From positions 806,001-870,000 of the forward strand of contig CP155565.1 of assembly GCA_039696685.1 (NCBI GenBank): 64,000 bases of DNA, read 5' to 3'. The notes under the pieces were generated by a model. That model saw only the letters and a list, made by a program, of their open reading frames with translations, did no database searches and had not been told where the DNA came from. This stretch comes from Vibrio sp. CDRSL-10 TSBA. Lineage in GTDB: Bacteria > Pseudomonadota > Gammaproteobacteria > Enterobacterales > Vibrionaceae. The position numbers were made by a program, and so were the translations under genes. Below, piece by piece: positions 48,812 through 60,452 of this stretch (its first letter is position 1; the number at the start of each line of letters is the position of its first letter).

Positions 48812-50005
48812 TCAGATAAGACCCATCTCTTTACCGACTTCGATAAAGGCATCAATGGCTTTATCGAGTTGCTCACGAGAGTGTGCTGCAGACATCTGGG
48901 TACGGATACGGGCCTGGCCTTTTGGTACCACAGGGAAAGAGAAGCCGATCACGTAAATGCCTTTCGCCAGAGCGCGCTCGGCAAACTCTGCCGCAACTTT
49001 GGCATCACCCAGCATGATAGGCACGATGGCGTGGTCTGCGCCTGCCATGGTGAAGCCGGCATCCGTCATACGAGCACGGAAATGCGCCGCGTTGTCCCAC
49101 AAGTGAGTACGCAGCTCTCCGCTCTCTTGCAGCAGATCCAATACGCGCAGAGAAGCAGAGACGATGGCCGGAGCCACAGAGTTAGAGAACAGATACGGGC
49201 GAGAGCGCTGGCGCAGCCAGTCGATCACTTCTTTCTTACCAGACGTGTAACCGCCTGATGCACCGCCCATCGCTTTGCCCAAAGTACCGGTAATGATGTC
49301 AATACGGTCAATCACATTGTGGTATTCATGTGTACCACGGCCGTTTTCGCCCATGAAACCAACCGCGTGCGAGTCATCCACCATAACCAAGGCATTGTAT
49401 TTATCCGCCAGGTCACAAATCGCCGGCAGGTTAGCCACTACGCCGTCCATTGAGAACACACCATCGGTGACGATCAGTTTGTTACGTGCGCCTTTTTCAT
49501 CAGCAGCGATCAGTTGCTCTTCCAGCTCTTGCATGTTGTTGTTGCTGTAGCGGAAACGCATCGCTTTACACAGACGTACACCGTCGATAATCGAAGCATG
49601 GTTTAGTGCGTCAGAAATGATCGCGTCTTCTTTGTCCAACAGGGTTTCAAACAAACCTGCATTGGCATCAAAACAAGAGGTGTAAAGAATGGTGTCTTCT
49701 TTACCCAGGAATTCAGACAATTTTTGTTCCAGTGCTTTGTGAGTATCTTGCGTACCACAAATAAAACGTACCGATGCCATACCAAAACCGTGCGAGTCCA
49801 TGCCCTCTTTCGCCGCTTCAATCAGCGCAGGATGGTTAGCCAGACCGAGGTAGTTGTTGGCACAAAAGTTAAGGACATCTTCACCAGACGAAATATGAAC
49901 TGAGGCTTGTTGTTGTGAGGTAATGACACGCTCAGATTTGTAAAGACCCTCAGCTTTAACTTCCTCAAGCTGATTGCGAATCTGTTGATAAAAAGCAGAA
50001 GACAT
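48812..50005 (-). CDS. kbl: 2-amino-3-ketobutyrate CoA ligase (glycine C-acetyltransferase)
   Basis: 397 residues, the usual length. A PLP-dependent alpha-oxoamine synthase: the cofactor lysine lies in [18 protein letters not shown], and [15 protein letters not shown] is the family PLP contact. It cleaves 2-amino-3-ketobutyrate with CoA into glycine and acetyl-CoA. First gene of the kbl-tdh operon, which together degrades threonine; the 122-base spacer to tdh has no terminator. The frame is intact. Confidence 0.95.
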   Translation of the reverse strand: MSSAFYQQIRNQLEEVKAEGLYKSERVITSQQQASVHISSGEDVLNFCANNYLGLANHPALIEAAKEGMDSHGFGMASVRFICGTQDTHKALEQKLSEFLGKEDTILYTSCFDANAGLFETLLDKEDAIISDALNHASIIDGVRLCKAMRFRYSNNNMQELEEQLIAADEKGARNKLIVTDGVFSMDGVVANLPAICDLADKYNALVMVDDSHAVGFMGENGRGTHEYHNVIDRIDIITGTLGKAMGGASGGYTSGKKEVIDWLRQRSRPYLFSNSVAPAIVSASLRVLDLLQESGELRTHLWDNAAHFRARMTDAGFTMAGADHAIVPIMLGDAKVAAEFAERALAKGIYVIGFSFPVVPKGQARIRTQMSAAHSREQLDKAIDAFIEVGKEMGLI

Positions 50006-50207
50006 TGCATTTTCCTTCTTTGTTCTTGGATTGACTTGCGGTCAGTAGGGCCAGAGAAACCGATCCTGTATCGGATCCATTTACACTGTAAACATTGATT
50101 ACTACTTAGTGTAATCCAAGCGCCAGAAAGGGATTATCCTGATTTGCGGAAAAACATTAGTGAATCACAGGAACAAATAGCGTTTATTATTTTAACATTG
50201 CACAAAA

Positions 50208-50229
50208 AAAGCGCCCTTTCGGGCGCTTT
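50208..50229 (-). terminator. Terminator of the aldehyde dehydrogenase gene
   Basis: AAAGCGCCC and GGGCGCTTT form a 9-bp stem with a TTTC loop; on the minus strand a run of T follows. It is about 50 bases after the stop. Confidence 0.85.
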
Positions 50230-50279
50230 GGCTTTGAATCTAAGCGGTTAATCAGCCAGGGGAGTGACTCAACCAGAGC

Positions 50280-51801
50280 TTAGAAGAAACCCAGAGGATT
50301 AACATCATAGCTAACCAACAGGTTTTTGGTGTTTTGGTAATGATCCAGCATCATCTTGTGAGTTTCACGGCCAATACCTGATTTTTTGTAGCCACCGAAT
50401 GCGGCATGCGCCGGATACGCGTGGTAGCAGTTAATCCACACACGTCCTGCTTCAATATTGCGTCCCATGCGGTATGCCAGGTTGGTATCGCGTGTCCACA
50501 CACCGGCACCTAAACCGTATTCGGTATCGTTAGCGATAGCCAGAGCTTCTGCTTCGTCTTTAAAGGTGGTAATCGCGATAACCGGGCCAAAGATCTCTTC
50601 CTGGAATACGCGCATTTTATTATGACCTGCCAGCATCGTTGGCTGAATATAGTAGCCTTTACTGATGTCACCTTGTTGCGGCGCTGCATCACCACCAAGT
50701 AGTACCTGTGCGCCTTCCTGACGACCAATCTCCATATAGCTCAGGATCTTATCGAACTGTTCCTGAGAGGCCTGCGCGCCGACCTGGGTGTCGGTGTCCA
50801 ACGGGTTCCCCTGCTTGATGGTTTTCGCACGTTCGACCAGTTTAGTGATGAACTTATCGTAAATGTCCTCATGCACCAGCACACGTGAAGGACAGGTACA
50901 CACTTCACCCTGGTTGAAGAAGCCCAGTAAGGTACCTTCCAGACATTTTTCCAGATACGCATCTTCATGGTCAAAGATGTCAGCGAAGTAGATATTGGGT
51001 GATTTACCACCCAGCTCAACGGTGGATGGAATCAGGTTGTCAGCGGCACATTTGAGGATATGGTTACCCACTTCGGTCGAACCGGTAAAGGCCAGTTTAG
51101 CGATACGGTTACTGGTCGCCAGAGCCTGGCCCGCTTCAGAACCGAAACCGTTAACGACGTTGACTACGCCCGCCGGCAGCAGGTCGCCGATGGTTTCCAT
51201 CAGCACCAGAATCGACGTTGGGGTCTGTTCTGCAGGTTTCAGCACCACACAACAACCGGCCGCAATCGCAGGCGCCAGTTTCCATGCTGCCATCAGCATC
51301 GGGAAGTTCCACGGGATAATCTGGCCTACTACACCGATAGGTTTCTGGGAAGTGGTAAGCGGCCGTTGTCGCATCAATCTCGGCTGCACTGCCTTCCTGG
51401 GCGCGAATACAGCCAGCAAAGTAACGGAAATGGTCAACCACCAATGGCAGGTCAGCGGCCAGCGTTTCACGAATTGGCTTACCGTTTTCCCAACTTTCCA
51501 CATACGCCAGTTTTTCTAAGTTTGCTTCTACGCGGTCAGCAATTTTGAGCAGTAGATTTGAACGTTCAGTCACACTGGTTCTGGCCCATTCTGCACGCAC
51601 TTCATGGGCAGCATCCAGCGCCAGGCTGATATCTTCCGGGCCGGAACGTGCCACTTTACAGAACGGCTGGCCGTTGACCGGCGATGTGTTATCAAAATAT
51701 TGGCCGTTGACTGGTTTTACCCACTGGCCGCCAATGAAATTATCGTAATGACTTTTGAAGTTGAAAATCGCGTTGTCCGATCCTGGTTGTGCATAAATCA
51801 T
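50280..51801 (-). CDS. Aldehyde dehydrogenase (AldB/ExaC type), frame broken by +1 base
   Basis: 506 residues when GTTTC at 51341-51345 is read as GTTC, giving [20 protein letters not shown]. It oxidises acetaldehyde or other short aldehydes to acids with NAD(P). The NAD fold (FTGSTEVG), catalytic glutamate ([10 protein letters not shown]) and catalytic cysteine ([12 protein letters not shown]) are present. ExaC/AldB/AcoD-type enzymes are often controlled by AcoR-like sigma-54 activators. Here such an activator is encoded divergently and a sigma-54 promoter is visible upstream. Confidence 0.92.
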
Positions 51802-51972
51802 CGTTCGTTCCTTCTTACTTTCTCGTTCACGTATTAAACAGAGCGGTTACGTTTAAACAGCGCCGTTTTAGCTGATTATTGTGGTTATCGATTTTGGGTT
51901 GATGATCGCGCAGCAGGTAGCCATGTAAGACAGAATGGCAACACCTTGCTGCACAGTTGCTGTACTACACAA

Positions 51973-51988
51973 CGCAAATCACAGGCCA
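51973..51988 (-). promoter_or_regulatory. Sigma-54 promoter of the aldehyde dehydrogenase
   Basis: On the minus strand TGGCCTGTGATTTGCG has GG and GC exactly 10 bases apart and matches TGGCacG-N4-TTGCw at TGGC, G and TTGC. It lies 172 bases upstream of the aldehyde dehydrogenase start, leaving a leader of about 160 bases. Confidence 0.65.
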
Positions 51989-52090
51989 GAATGAGAAAGC
52001 TTGTTGTTAAATAAATGTAAAACTATGATTACCAATATGATTACAAGAACAGTGTTATCCGGGAACCGAAGTTGGGTACTGCCACCCAGT

Positions 52091-52137
52091 GTTCCAGTGT
52101 GCCAAAATGACACACTGCCACTGTGACAACATGGAAC
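52091..52137. promoter_or_regulatory. Nested inverted repeats, likely activator-binding site
   Basis: CAGTGTG (52095-52101) mirrors CACACTG (52111-52117). An outer pair, GTTCCA (52091-52096) and TGGAAC (52132-52137), surrounds it. It lies just upstream of the activator gene and about 120 bases from the sigma-54 promoter, as expected for an enhancer. Confidence 0.5.
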
Positions 52138-52141
52138 AGTT

Positions 52142-53890
52142 ATGCAAATTCAATCAGTTAATCAAGACTGGCTGACCACGTCCTGGCACAGAAGCCAGCA
52201 AGCAGGTCTGAACCAAAGAAGTCAGCCAGAGCACATTCGCCTGCCAAATTATCAGCTGAAGGAGCGTCAGTGGCGCGCGACCTCTTTACTTGCCGCCGTT
52301 GAGAAGTATGCTCTGCCCCTGTTCAACCAAATGTGCGCACACAGTGACAGTCGCCTGATCGTGACCGATCAGGAAGGCGTTATCCTTTCAAGCTGGGGGC
52401 AACCTCGTTTTGAGCAACGCCTGACAGAAATCGCCCTTGAGTCCGGCGCTTGCTGGCAGGAAAAAATCAAAGGCACTAACGCGATTGGCACCGCGATTTT
52501 TGAAGCCAGGCCGGTCACCATTATTGGCGACCAACATTACATGAGGCAGCATCACTTCATCAGTTGTTCTGCCTGTCCGGTGTTTAATCATCAGGGGGAA
52601 CTGATTGGCATCCTGGACATCACCAGTGAACAAAAACAGCATGATTTATCCACTCAGGTTCTGGTGCAAAACATGGTTCAGCTGATTGAAAATCATCTGC
52701 TGTGCGATATTCCGCAGGGTTCGATGCGAATTGATCTGGCGTGTGATCGTTCCCTGCTTAACAGTGGCTGGCAAGGCATTGTGATTGCGGATGAAAGCGG
52801 CAAAGTGCTGGCCCATAACCACATCGCCGCTCAACTGCTGGCGCAAAACTCCGTGATTGGCCACTCGGTTGAAGATTTGTTCGGCGCGCATTCCGCAGCT
52901 TTCGTGTATGAAAAGCATGAGCTGAATTCCGCACCACGCAAAGCGCGCCATTACTCTGCATCTTGCGACTTACATTTTGGCGATATGACGACCGAGCGAG
53001 CCTGGCAACAAGCCAACAAATTGATTGATAAAGACATTACTTTGTTGATCCTGGGCGAAACCGGAGTGGGCAAAGGTGAGTTTGTTAAAGCTCTGCATCA
53101 ACGTAGCTCACGTAAAAACCAGACTCTGGTCAGTGTCAATTGCGGCGCGCTGCCTAAAGATTTGATTGAATCCGAGCTGTTCGGATATGTCGGGGGGGCG
53201 TTTACCGGCGCGAACAGTAAAGGCTATCAGGGTAAAATCAGACAAGCCGATCAAGGTATCTTGTTTTTAGATGAAATCGCCGATATGCCGCTTGAAGCGC
53301 AATCAAGATTACTGCACGTGCTGCAGGATAAACTGGTGGTACCGGTGGGCTCCAATCAGAGTTATCAGGTTGATATTCAGATCATCGCCGCAACACACAA
53401 AGATCTGGAACAGGCCGTGGCTGAAGGTCGTTTCCGCCAGGATCTGTTCTACCGTCTTAATGGCTTAGTATTGCAGTTGCCTGCGCTGCGTGAGCGCCAG
53501 GACAAAGCGGCATTAATTGAACATATCCATAGCAAGTACCGGCTGGATCAGCAGACCTTGTGTCCTCATCTTATGAGCTTATTGTGCGGATATCACTGGC
53601 CTGGCAACATTCGTGAACTCGATAACCTGATGAAGGTGGCTTGTCTGCTGGCGAGCGATGAGCCACAGCTGAGGCTCGAGCATGTACCAGGTCATATCAG
53701 TAAATCTCTGACCGTAAAAAACCCGAGCGAGCCGGCGACAGAAAGTGTTGATCTCAAAACGACGGTAGACGATACCCTGCTGCAGGCCTATCAGGCCAAC
53801 CAGGGTAATATCAGCCGCACATCGAGAATGTTGGGGATAAGCCGGAACACCTTATACAGAAAACTTAAAGCGCTCGGCATACTCAAATAA
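52142..53890 (+). CDS. Sigma-54-dependent AcoR-like activator
   Basis: 582 residues. An N-terminal GAF-type sensor (about 60-200, LIVTDQEGVILSSWGQPRF, GTNAIGTAIFEARPV) and a degenerate PAS-like segment precede the AAA+ domain: Walker A GETGVGKGEF (~305-314), sigma-54 loop GAFTGA (~352-357), Walker B GILFLDEIADM (~371). A Fis-type HTH (GNISRTSRMLGISRNTLYRK) ends it. The layout is that of AcoR, the activator of acetoin and aldehyde catabolism. It should drive the divergent aldehyde dehydrogenase gene. Confidence 0.88.
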   Translation: MQIQSVNQDWLTTSWHRSQQAGLNQRSQPEHIRLPNYQLKERQWRATSLLAAVEKYALPLFNQMCAHSDSRLIVTDQEGVILSSWGQPRFEQRLTEIALESGACWQEKIKGTNAIGTAIFEARPVTIIGDQHYMRQHHFISCSACPVFNHQGELIGILDITSEQKQHDLSTQVLVQNMVQLIENHLLCDIPQGSMRIDLACDRSLLNSGWQGIVIADESGKVLAHNHIAAQLLAQNSVIGHSVEDLFGAHSAAFVYEKHELNSAPRKARHYSASCDLHFGDMTTERAWQQANKLIDKDITLLILGETGVGKGEFVKALHQRSSRKNQTLVSVNCGALPKDLIESELFGYVGGAFTGANSKGYQGKIRQADQGILFLDEIADMPLEAQSRLLHVLQDKLVVPVGSNQSYQVDIQIIAATHKDLEQAVAEGRFRQDLFYRLNGLVLQLPALRERQDKAALIEHIHSKYRLDQQTLCPHLMSLLCGYHWPGNIRELDNLMKVACLLASDEPQLRLEHVPGHISKSLTVKNPSEPATESVDLKTTVDDTLLQAYQANQGNISRTSRMLGISRNTLYRKLKALGILK

Positions 53891-53950
53891 GCCAATTGCT
53901 CCTTCAACGCTTGTTCCTACATACTGTTGTTCATATAGACTGTCGTTCCT

Positions 53951-53984
53951 GCCAACTGCGGCCGCGCAGTTGGCACGCTTTTTT
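53951..53984 (+). terminator. Terminator of the sigma-54 activator gene
   Basis: GCCAACTGCG and CGCAGTTGGC form a 10-bp stem with a GCCG loop, followed by ACGCTTTTTT. The rest of 53891-54382 is AT-rich and shows no gene. Confidence 0.9.
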
Positions 53985-54382
53985 AAACAGCCTGACCGGT
54001 CTGGGTACCCTGTTTCCAATTGATAATTCCGCAAAAAAACAGCCAACTTTACAAATATTTATGACCTGAATTCACAAAATAAGATAAAATAAATACTTTT
54101 CTATCAATAACATATACAGCCAATCTTCTTTTTTACCCCTTCCTGTTAACATTTTTTTTGGCACAGCGCACAGATTGACAGACAAAAAGCAATCACTGGA
54201 CACTAATTACACATAAATCTGCAAGAATGAGACACTTTATCACGCTGTCACATCGTCCTTTAAATCGAGCGTGACGGTAGATTGTCATCGAATTCAATTC
54301 GTTACCGGCTTGATCGCACAGCGAAAGAGCGCCTGGCAAACCCACGTTGAATTTTAATTTAGTAACTGAAGAAAAATCGGAC

Positions 54383-55313
54383 ATGCTCAATACCAAACTG
54401 ATAGGCCTGCTTCCTGACTTAGCGACCTTTATTTTAGTGGTCAACGAAGGCAGTTTTACTGCTGCAGCAAAAAAACTCGGCGTGACCCCCTCGGCGTTAA
54501 GCAAATTGATCACGCGTTTGGAGCAGGCGCTTTCAGTCAAACTGTTCGAACGTACCACTCGTAAACTGGTGATCACCCAGGCGGGACAAAAGGTCTACGA
54601 CCAGTGTCTGGTGATGGTAAATGCCGCGCAACAGGCGGTTGAATTATCGGGATCAGACCATACGGAACCTTCAGGGTCATTGACTGTTGCCGCTCCGGAA
54701 GCGTTTTTAAACTCGGTGCTTCAGCCATTTGTTATTCCATTTCTAAAGCAATATCCGCAGATCCAACTTAAATTACGCGCCGCCGATGGCGAGATAGATC
54801 TGTTTAAACATGACATTGATGTCGCATTTAAACTGACTGATAAACCGGATGAAAATCTGGTGTTGCGTGAGTTGTGTAAAACTAATCTGGTGCTGTGCGC
54901 CAGTCCGGAATATCTGGCTGAACGCGGGAATCCCGCTCATCCTACTGAGCTTGCTCAGCATGACTGTTTGTATCTCGCTGAAACCAACAAAGACCACCTC
55001 TGGGATTTTCTCAAAGATGACGAGTTCCATACCGTTGCTGTTAGCGGGCGTTATGCCGTTAACCATTCGCAAATGCGCTTAAACGGGGTCAAGAAACGGC
55101 CTCGGCATCGGCATTTTTCACGATTTTGTGGTGCAGGATGATTTGGCCAGCGGTAAAGTAGTACAGTTACTCAAAGACTGGACAATCAAGAGTAACTACC
55201 ATGGTGCAATTGCGATGCAATATGCGCAAACCAAATACATGCCGGCTCGCTTACGGGTGTTTATCGACTATGTGATGACACACCTGAGCGTGAAGTTAAA
55301 TGACAAAGGCTGA
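54383..55313 (+). CDS. LysR-family regulator, frame broken by +1 base
   Basis: 309 residues when GAAAC at 55093-55097 is read as GAAC, giving RLNGVKNGLGIGIFHDFVVQ. The N-terminal HTH reads FILVVNEGSFTAAAKKLGVT, PSALSKLITRLEQAL, KLFERTTRKLVIT; the rest is a LysR effector domain. I start at MLNTKLIG. The VOC-family gene lies 19 bases downstream on the same strand, so both may be cotranscribed. The inducer is unknown. Confidence 0.85.
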
Positions 55314-55332
55314 ATTAAGGACTGATTAACGG

Positions 55333-55716
55333 ATGCTGAAGCGGTTCCATCATGCAGCGATTATCTGCGCGGATTATCAGCGTTCCAAGCACTTCTACAG
55401 TCAGATATTAGGGCTGGAGATAGTAGCGGAGAATTACCGAGCAGCGCGCGACTCATACAAACTTGATCTGGCTTTGCCAGATGGCGGACAAATTGAACTG
55501 TTTTCCTTTCCGGATGCACCGCCACGTCCGAGTTATCCGGAAGCTCAGGGACTGCGTCATCTCGCTTTTGCCGTGGATGATGTGCAGGCAGTAAAAACCA
55601 TCCTGGAATCACAGGGGATCGAGGTCGAGCCAATCCGGATTGACGAGTATACCGGGCGCATGTTCACCTTTTTCCAGGATCCCGACGGGTTGCCACTGGA
55701 AGTTTATCAGGCCTGA
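55333..55716 (+). CDS. VOC-family glyoxalase-like protein (YaeR/GloA2-like)
   Basis: 127 residues, one VOC (glyoxalase/dioxygenase) unit pair. FHHAAIICADYQRSKHFYSQ supplies a metal histidine, with IELFSF, LRHLAFAVDDV and the C-terminal FQDPDGLPLEVYQA, which carries the final glutamate. Similar to E. coli YaeR, a metal-dependent enzyme of unknown substrate often annotated as lactoylglutathione lyase. The frame is intact. Confidence 0.8.
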   Translation: MLKRFHHAAIICADYQRSKHFYSQILGLEIVAENYRAARDSYKLDLALPDGGQIELFSFPDAPPRPSYPEAQGLRHLAFAVDDVQAVKTILESQGIEVEPIRIDEYTGRMFTFFQDPDGLPLEVYQA

Positions 55717-55810
55717 CTCCGAGTGAGTCTCGAAATCAGGCCTTACACGACAGATTGACCGTGGTTTAACCAACCCTTTGAACGTTTAAACCACCATAAT
55801 TCATCAGGAA

Positions 55811-56197
55811 TCAGCCGAACAGGCGTTTCCAGATACTTGGATTACGGCCTTCGTGATACTCTTTTTTCAGATTATCGACACTGCGCAGTGACGTTTGCGC
55901 CGCTTCGAATTCACCACTTTCCAGTTCATTCTCGATTTTATCCAGCGCGACACTCAGCTTATTAAAACCTTCCAGGTAATAATCCTGTTTTTCCGGCGGA
56001 TACTCACCCTGCTTAGCATGGGAGACCAGCTCGTTGAGTTCTGCGACCGGCGCTTTCATCTCTTCAATGTTCTGCGCTTCAGCGGCATGTTTAAATGCCA
56101 CTTTCATCTGTTTCATCGTCTGCTTCAGATCGACATCAGCAGCAAAAACCTGGCTGCTGAGTAACAATGCAGCGCTAAGCATCATGCCTTTCTTCAT
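55811..56197 (-). CDS. Cytochrome b562 family protein
   Basis: About 128 residues with a signal peptide (MKKGMMLSAALLLSSQVFAA) and a four-helix-bundle pattern (DLKQTMKQMKVAFKHAAEAQ ... LKKEYHEGRNPSIWKRLFG). In cytochrome b562 the heme is held by an N-terminal Met and a C-terminal His; here Met in TMKQM and His in EYHEGR fill those places. No CxxCH is present, so the heme would be non-covalent. Probable periplasmic electron carrier or heme holder. Confidence 0.75.
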   Translation of the reverse strand: MKKGMMLSAALLLSSQVFAADVDLKQTMKQMKVAFKHAAEAQNIEEMKAPVAELNELVSHAKQGEYPPEKQDYYLEGFNKLSVALDKIENELESGEFEAAQTSLRSVDNLKKEYHEGRNPSIWKRLFG

Positions 56198-56309
56198 TAT
56201 ATCTGCCACCCTTTGAGTTCAGTTGCTTTATTGTACTTGAATCTGATCAGCAAATTTAAGCTGAAATTGTTTCAAATACTTACATCCGCCGCCCGGCTTA
56301 GCAAAAACA

Positions 56310-57054
56310 TTAAAGGTTCTGAAACTCTTCAACCGGAAGACGTCCACGTAAATCAAGAAATTGGACAAATTGCGCGGCGCTGTGAGTAATAACTTGTTCA
56401 CACGGGATACTTAACCGTTCCAAAAGCTCACTGGCCAAGGCTAAGTTACCGACATCCTGGCAAAAATGTGCATCGCTGCCAGTGGTAATCCAGGCTCCGC
56501 ACGCTTTAGCAATTTGTGCGATTTCATAGCATCGGTCAACGCTGCCTGCGCGGCTGTGCCCTTTCAGAGTACTGTTATTAATTTCAATCGCGACATTATG
56601 CTGTGCGGCACAATCAATCACCGACTGAAAATCAAAGTCAAAATGCGGATTACCAAGATGGCCCAGAGCATCAACACGGCCGCTGCGAATGACATTGAGC
56701 AGCGCTTCAGTATGCTGTGCTTTCGTACCGGGGCGAAAGACCGGCTCGTGAAAACTGGCAATCACCCAGTCCAGATTCTGATCCACTGACGGATGGATAT
56801 CTATCTCACCCGCGATATTGAGTATATTGGATTCGACGCCGCGAACCACTGCGACACCGCGCAGAAAACGGGGTAAAACGCGTTGATTAGAGAAAAACCA
56901 ATAGTGAGGTGCTCCCGGCATGGATTCAGCATGATCCGTCGTACAGAAACATGGTCAGCCCCTGCTCCGCCGCCGATTGGGCATTCTCAATCAATGTGCT
57001 GTAGGCATGCCCGCTGGCATACGTGTGGGTGTGGGTATCAACCGCTAGTTTCAT
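56310..57054 (-). CDS. ycdX: PHP-domain phosphatase (YcdX-like), frame broken by +1 base
   Basis: 247 residues when GAAAC at 56946-56950 is read with one base fewer, giving [20 protein letters not shown]. The start at [19 protein letters not shown] contributes the first metal motif (DTHTHT). [19 protein letters not shown] and [11 protein letters not shown] add the remaining metal ligands. YcdX proteins are trinuclear-zinc phosphatases linked to swarming in E. coli. Length matches the family. Confidence 0.9.
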
Positions 57055-57282
57055 CGCTACTTCCCTCTGTTATTCAATCAGTTTAACAATATCCCCCGGT
57101 GGATACCAATCTCAGGATAGTGTTGCTGATGCCGACTGAGATGTGCACTCCCCTGCTCAACGACACGAAATTTGTGAGCCCCAAGCAACTTTCGGCAAAA
57201 TAAAAACTCGCTAATTGATTGATTTTTGCAAGTTATAGAACTTGAACAATACTTATACCATCGTTGAACTAGGGATGGTTTT

Positions 57283-60160
57283 ATGACGAAACGTCGTTAC
57301 CCGCTGAGCATTCAAATCAGCACTTTATTTGTGGTGTTAGTTACTTTGGTCGGATCTGCTCTCATAGCAATCAGTTACTACCATTCACAACAGCTACTCA
57401 CCACCAGTGCCAAAGAACTCAGTCATGAGAATAGCCGTAAACTGGAAGCGGACTTCAGTCAGAGTGCCTCCCCTATTCTGACAGCGCTCGATTTTATGGC
57501 CTTCAGCCACTATGTCGATCAGGACCTGCCACCCAAAGAGGCAAGAAGCTGGTTTGCTTCTTTGCGTCTGGTATTCAAACGTAATCAGAATTTAGTGGCC
57601 CTCTATTACGGCAATGCGCAGGGACACTTTACCATGATCAGGCCGCTCAACAGCGCGGAGTCAAGAGAGCGGTTCGATGCACCGCCTGAGGCAAGGCTTT
57701 TCATCAACCGCACTCGTATCGATGGCAGTAGCCTGGTTCTGTTTGTTGATGATGAACTAAATACCATAGTTACCCGGCAAAGCCATGGCAACGCATACGA
57801 CCCACGCAATCGCCCCTGGTACCTGCAAGCGCAGGATGACGGAATTACACGTCTGACCGAGCCCTATTTCTTCCACTTTCTTAAAACGCACGGCGTCACG
57901 CTCTCCAGACGTTCATTCGATGGCAAAACCGTCGTGGCAGCCGATTTCACCCTCGATTCACTCTCCAACCAGATGGCTCGTATCGGTTACTCACCGGACG
58001 CCAAACTCGCGCTGTTCGATCATCAATTCCGCCTGCTGGCTGAACACAATACCGGAATGACGGTGAGTGACAGCGAGCAGCAAACAAAACAGAAACTGGC
58101 CTCAGGTATTTTCTGTTCGATCGCCAACCGTATCAGCAGCCAAACCTTATATGCCACCACTCATTTCGCCTCTGACGAATGGTCCGTCACCCTGACCCCG
58201 GTGACGCTCAATGAGCACGTCCATCTGCTCCTGGCCGAAGCAACACCACAAAAAGCACTGCTTGCGAACCTGCTTTCTATGCGCGATCAGCAAATCATGG
58301 TCGCTATTTTTCTGCTGATGGGCTGTTTCCTGGTTGTCTGGTTCACGGCGCGGCGTCTGGCCAGTCCGCTGGAAAACCTGGTGGTGCAGACAGATAACAT
58401 CGCGCGTTTTGATTTTCAGAAAACCCGCTATCCGAAAAGCGTGATCAAAGAGGTCGCCGACCTCACTCAATCGATCGAATTGATGGAACACACTCTGCAC
58501 GACCTGCTGAAGTTATTGCGTGAAACGGCATCCAACCAGGACTTTGACGTGCTGGCGAAAACCATTACTCATCAGAGTTACATCGTCACCAGAGCGGAAA
58601 CCATTTTGCTCTATTTGTATTCGAATGAGTCTCAAACGTTCACGACTGCCGCCAATCATGCAATTATTCCGTTCAAAATCGATATCAATCAATTAGTGCA
58701 GGATACCCCTTGGCTGCTCTCTGAACTGAAGAAAGGAGAGCTGGTTCACCTGACCCGCGATGACAATATCCTGCGCAAACACAAAGAGTATTTGTTTAAC
58801 AGCGATATCTATCTTTTCCCGTTACTTAACCGCCATCGTCAGTTAGTCGGCGTCCTCAATCTCAGCTATGAACGCACCACAACCAAGGCTCAGCTCGATA
58901 AACACGCGTTTTTGCGTGAGGTACTCAGCTTTGCTGAAATCGCCAAAGACAATATCGACAAAATGCAGCAGCAAAAAGATATGCTGAATGCCTTCATCGC
59001 CTTGATCGCCTCGGCCATCGATACCAAATCTCCCTACACTGGCGGGCATTGCCAGCGTGTACCTGAGCTCACCAAAATGCTGACCAAAGCCGCGGTGGAG
59101 GATCATCATTATTTCCCGCGCTTCACCATGAACAGTGAACAGTGGGAAGAGCTTAATCTGGCTGCCTGGATGCACGACTGCGGTAAAGTCACCACACCTG
59201 AGTTTCGTGGTAGATAAAGCCACCAAGCTGGAGACGATTTATGACCGTATCCATGAGATACGCATGCGTTTCGAACTGCTCAAAGTGCAAGCCGAAGCCG
59301 AGTATTGGCAGGCCGTTGCCCAGGGTGGCGACCCAACTGAACTGCAACAGCAACTGGACAGCACCCAACGCACTTTAGACGAGGAGTTCAGTTTTGTTGC
59401 TCAATGCAACATCGGCTCTGAGTTCATGCGCGATGAGGATATTGAACGCTTGCAGCAAATCGCCAAGCGTCAATGGAAACGAACTCTGGACAACAGACTG
59501 GGCGTCTCCGACCTGGAACGGCAACGTTACCCTGACAATGAGAGCCTGCCCGTTATGGAAGGATTGCTGGCCGATAAATCAGAGCACCTCATTCCCTGGG
59601 CCAAAGACACCCAACCGGCAGCGGAGCAGGAGTCAGAGTTCACACTCCACCCCCTCGATGTCCAATACAATCGCGGCGAGCTGCATAATTTGAGTATTCG
59701 CCGTGGTACGCTGACCGATGAAGAGCGCTTTGTGATTAATGATCATATTGTGCAAACCATAGAGATGTTGCGCAGCCTGCCCTACCCGGAACATTTGCAG
59801 AATGTGCCGGACATTGCCGGTAACCATCATGAACGTATGGACGGGAAAGGTTATCCGCGCGGACTCAATGAGGAGCAACTGTCGATTCCGGCCAGGGTAA
59901 TGGCCATTGCTGACGTATTTGAAGCCCTGACCTCCAGTGACCGGCCGTACAAAAAGGCCAAAACACTGACTGAGTCGATAGCCATCATGACCCAGATGGC
60001 AACCTCAGGCCACATTGACCCAAAACTGTATGTGCTGTTTCTGGAGACCGGTGTTTATGCAGAATACGCTCAGCGCTTCTTAGAGACGCAGCAATTGACC
60101 GAGGTCGATATTGACGAACAGATTAAAACCGTTAAAGCCTACATGAAGGCTCAATTTTAA
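57283..60160 (+). CDS. Sensor HD-GYP phosphodiesterase, frame broken by +1 base
   Basis: About 958 residues when GTTTC at 59212-59216 is read as GTTC, giving CGKVTTPEFVVDKATKLETI. Layout: membrane helix (~15-35), Cache-like periplasmic sensor (~40-320), second helix (MVAIFLLMGCFLVVWFTARR), HAMP-like segment, GAF domain (~400-550) and HD-GYP domain. The catalytic HD is in WMHDCGK (His631, Asp632) and the GYP motif in HHERMDGKGYPRG (~855), with a large insertion between them. It should hydrolyse cyclic di-GMP in response to an external signal. The break falls inside the active domain. Confidence 0.88.
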
Positions 60161-60452
60161 AAACAAGGCCGGACTGGAGAGAAATTCAAACTAAGTTTAC
60201 CAATCAGTACCTTTAAAAATTAGTAAGTTAGCGAAAAAATAACTCAATTATTGGTCGATTGCGCTATCAATAGTTGATGTGTGTCAAATTGTCGTAGACA
60301 ATACCCCTCCGGGCGAGATCTCATATTTGCTATTTATGTGATCTCCCTATCGGTTTTGCCTATCGTCATTATAGGCATCACCTTCTTTCTATTTGTGTAT
60401 TGCGCTGCTAGGGTTGGCGCATGCTAACTACCTCGTTTCTAAGGGAAAGATG
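60161..60452. promoter_or_regulatory. zwf upstream region with small hairpin
   Basis: 292 bases with no gene. TGCCTAT (60357-60363) and ATAGGCA (60371-60377) form a short hairpin, and GAGATC/GATCTC make a looser inverted repeat just before it. These may lie in the zwf leader. No terminator is evident after the HD-GYP gene. Confidence 0.35.

Noticed and set aside
51936..51950. TGGCAACACCTTGCT as a sigma-54 promoter on the plus strand
   Set aside because: The GG to GC distance is one base too short for sigma-54 recognition.
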